Of a DNA stretch of 5,994 nt, positions 5,660-5,994 are shown one piece after another. The stretch is from Actinomycetales bacterium (GTDB lineage Bacteria > Actinomycetota > Actinomycetes > Actinomycetales > Microbacteriaceae). The notes beneath the pieces were generated by a model. It saw only the letters and a list, made by a program, of their open reading frames with translations. It was not told where the DNA came from and ran no database searches. The translations under genes were made by a program, and so were the position numbers. The DNA is taken from NCBI GenBank assembly GCA_028868555.1, contig JAGWUG010000058.1, forward strand, positions 1-5,994, in the 5' to 3' direction. Position 1 is the stretch's first letter, and every line of letters begins with the position of its first letter.

Positions 5660-5994
5660 ATGGCTGACAGCAACGGGATTCCCGAGAACTCTGAGGTTCT
5701 GCGGATCAACACTTCCAAGGGCGAGAAGGTTGGCGGCAACTTCTACGATGCCGTTGGCGGAAGAGCCACCTTCAAGCGTTTGGCCGATGAGTTCTACAAG
5801 GGCATTGAGACAGACGATGTTTTGCGCCCCATGTACCCGGAGGGCGATCTAGCACCAGCCGCGGAACGTCTGCAGCTATTCCTAGAGCAGTACTGGGGTG
5901 GTCCAACCGCCTATCAGGAGCAGCGCGGCCACCCGCGGCTGAGAATGCGCCACTCCCCCTACAAGATCAACCCCGATGCCCGGGACCGGTGGAT
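5660..5994 (+). CDS. glbO: Group II truncated haemoglobin (trHbO), 3' end cut by window
   Basis: Haem-binding 2-over-2 globin of the trHbO (group II) class; members bind O2 and are linked to oxygen delivery, NO or peroxide chemistry. About 111 residues are visible before the window ends, so roughly the last 35 are missing. Landmarks align with M. tuberculosis GlbO (recalled from memory): FYDAVGG at 28-34, Tyr46 = TyrB10, Tyr59 in LRPMYPE = TyrCD1, the [10 protein letters not shown] block at 73-82, the [10 protein letters not shown] block ending in proximal His98 (F8), and Trp111 = TrpG8. The Tyr-Tyr-Trp distal pocket of this class is therefore complete. Compared with the mycobacterial protein there are about 23 additional N-terminal residues ([10 protein letters not shown] through GEKVGG). 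The ATG lies 5 bp after the mscS stop with no clear Shine-Dalgarno sequence, suggesting reinitiation or coupling. I see no closer alternative start codon in frame. Confidence 0.95.
   Translation, partial: MADSNGIPENSEVLRINTSKGEKVGGNFYDAVGGRATFKRLADEFYKGIETDDVLRPMYPEGDLAPAAERLQLFLEQYWGGPTAYQEQRGHPRLRMRHSPYKINPDARDRW

Overview
The window looks like chromosomal core DNA from a high-GC Gram-positive actinobacterium, most plausibly Microbacteriaceae. By eye the base composition is only moderately GC-rich, which would suit one of the small-genome freshwater lineages; that placement is inference. The actinobacterial signs are a mycobacterial-type ribose-5-phosphate isomerase B, a Nei1-type DNA glycosylase beginning MPEGHTVHR, an actinobacterial-style aminopeptidase N, a group II truncated haemoglobin, tRNA genes without an encoded CCA end, and frequent GTG/TTG starts.

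Layout. A tRNA-Pro(TGG) gene on the minus strand (5-78) is separated by about 145 bp from a plus-strand tRNA-Gly(TCC) gene (224-294), which is followed by a clear rho-independent hairpin (302-335). Converging on that hairpin is a three-gene minus-strand operon, in transcription order: a small four-helix membrane protein of unknown function, rpiB, and nei. The membrane protein and rpiB abut exactly; rpiB and nei are 28 bp apart. From a short divergent intergenic region (2135-2193) a plus-strand operon runs the other way: pepN (M1 aminopeptidase, TTG start), an MscS-type mechanosensitive channel whose ATG overlaps the pepN stop codon (TAATG), and after 5 bp the truncated haemoglobin gene glbO, which is cut off by the window end.

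The protein genes carry out unconnected housekeeping and stress tasks: oxidised-base repair, pentose phosphate interconversion, peptide turnover, osmotic pressure release and haem/oxygen chemistry. Their arrangement is nevertheless meaningful. From memory it matches the nei1-rpiB-(Rv2466c)-pepN-...-glbO neighbourhood of Mycobacterium tuberculosis (Rv2464c to Rv2470). In this genome the thiol oxidoreductase that sits between rpiB and pepN in mycobacteria is absent, and the unidentified membrane protein takes its place. I see no mobile element, CRISPR array, phage gene or new defence-like system. The most interesting items are the unknown membrane protein, the lineage-specific rearrangement of the neighbourhood, the N-terminal extension of the haemoglobin, and the start-site choices.
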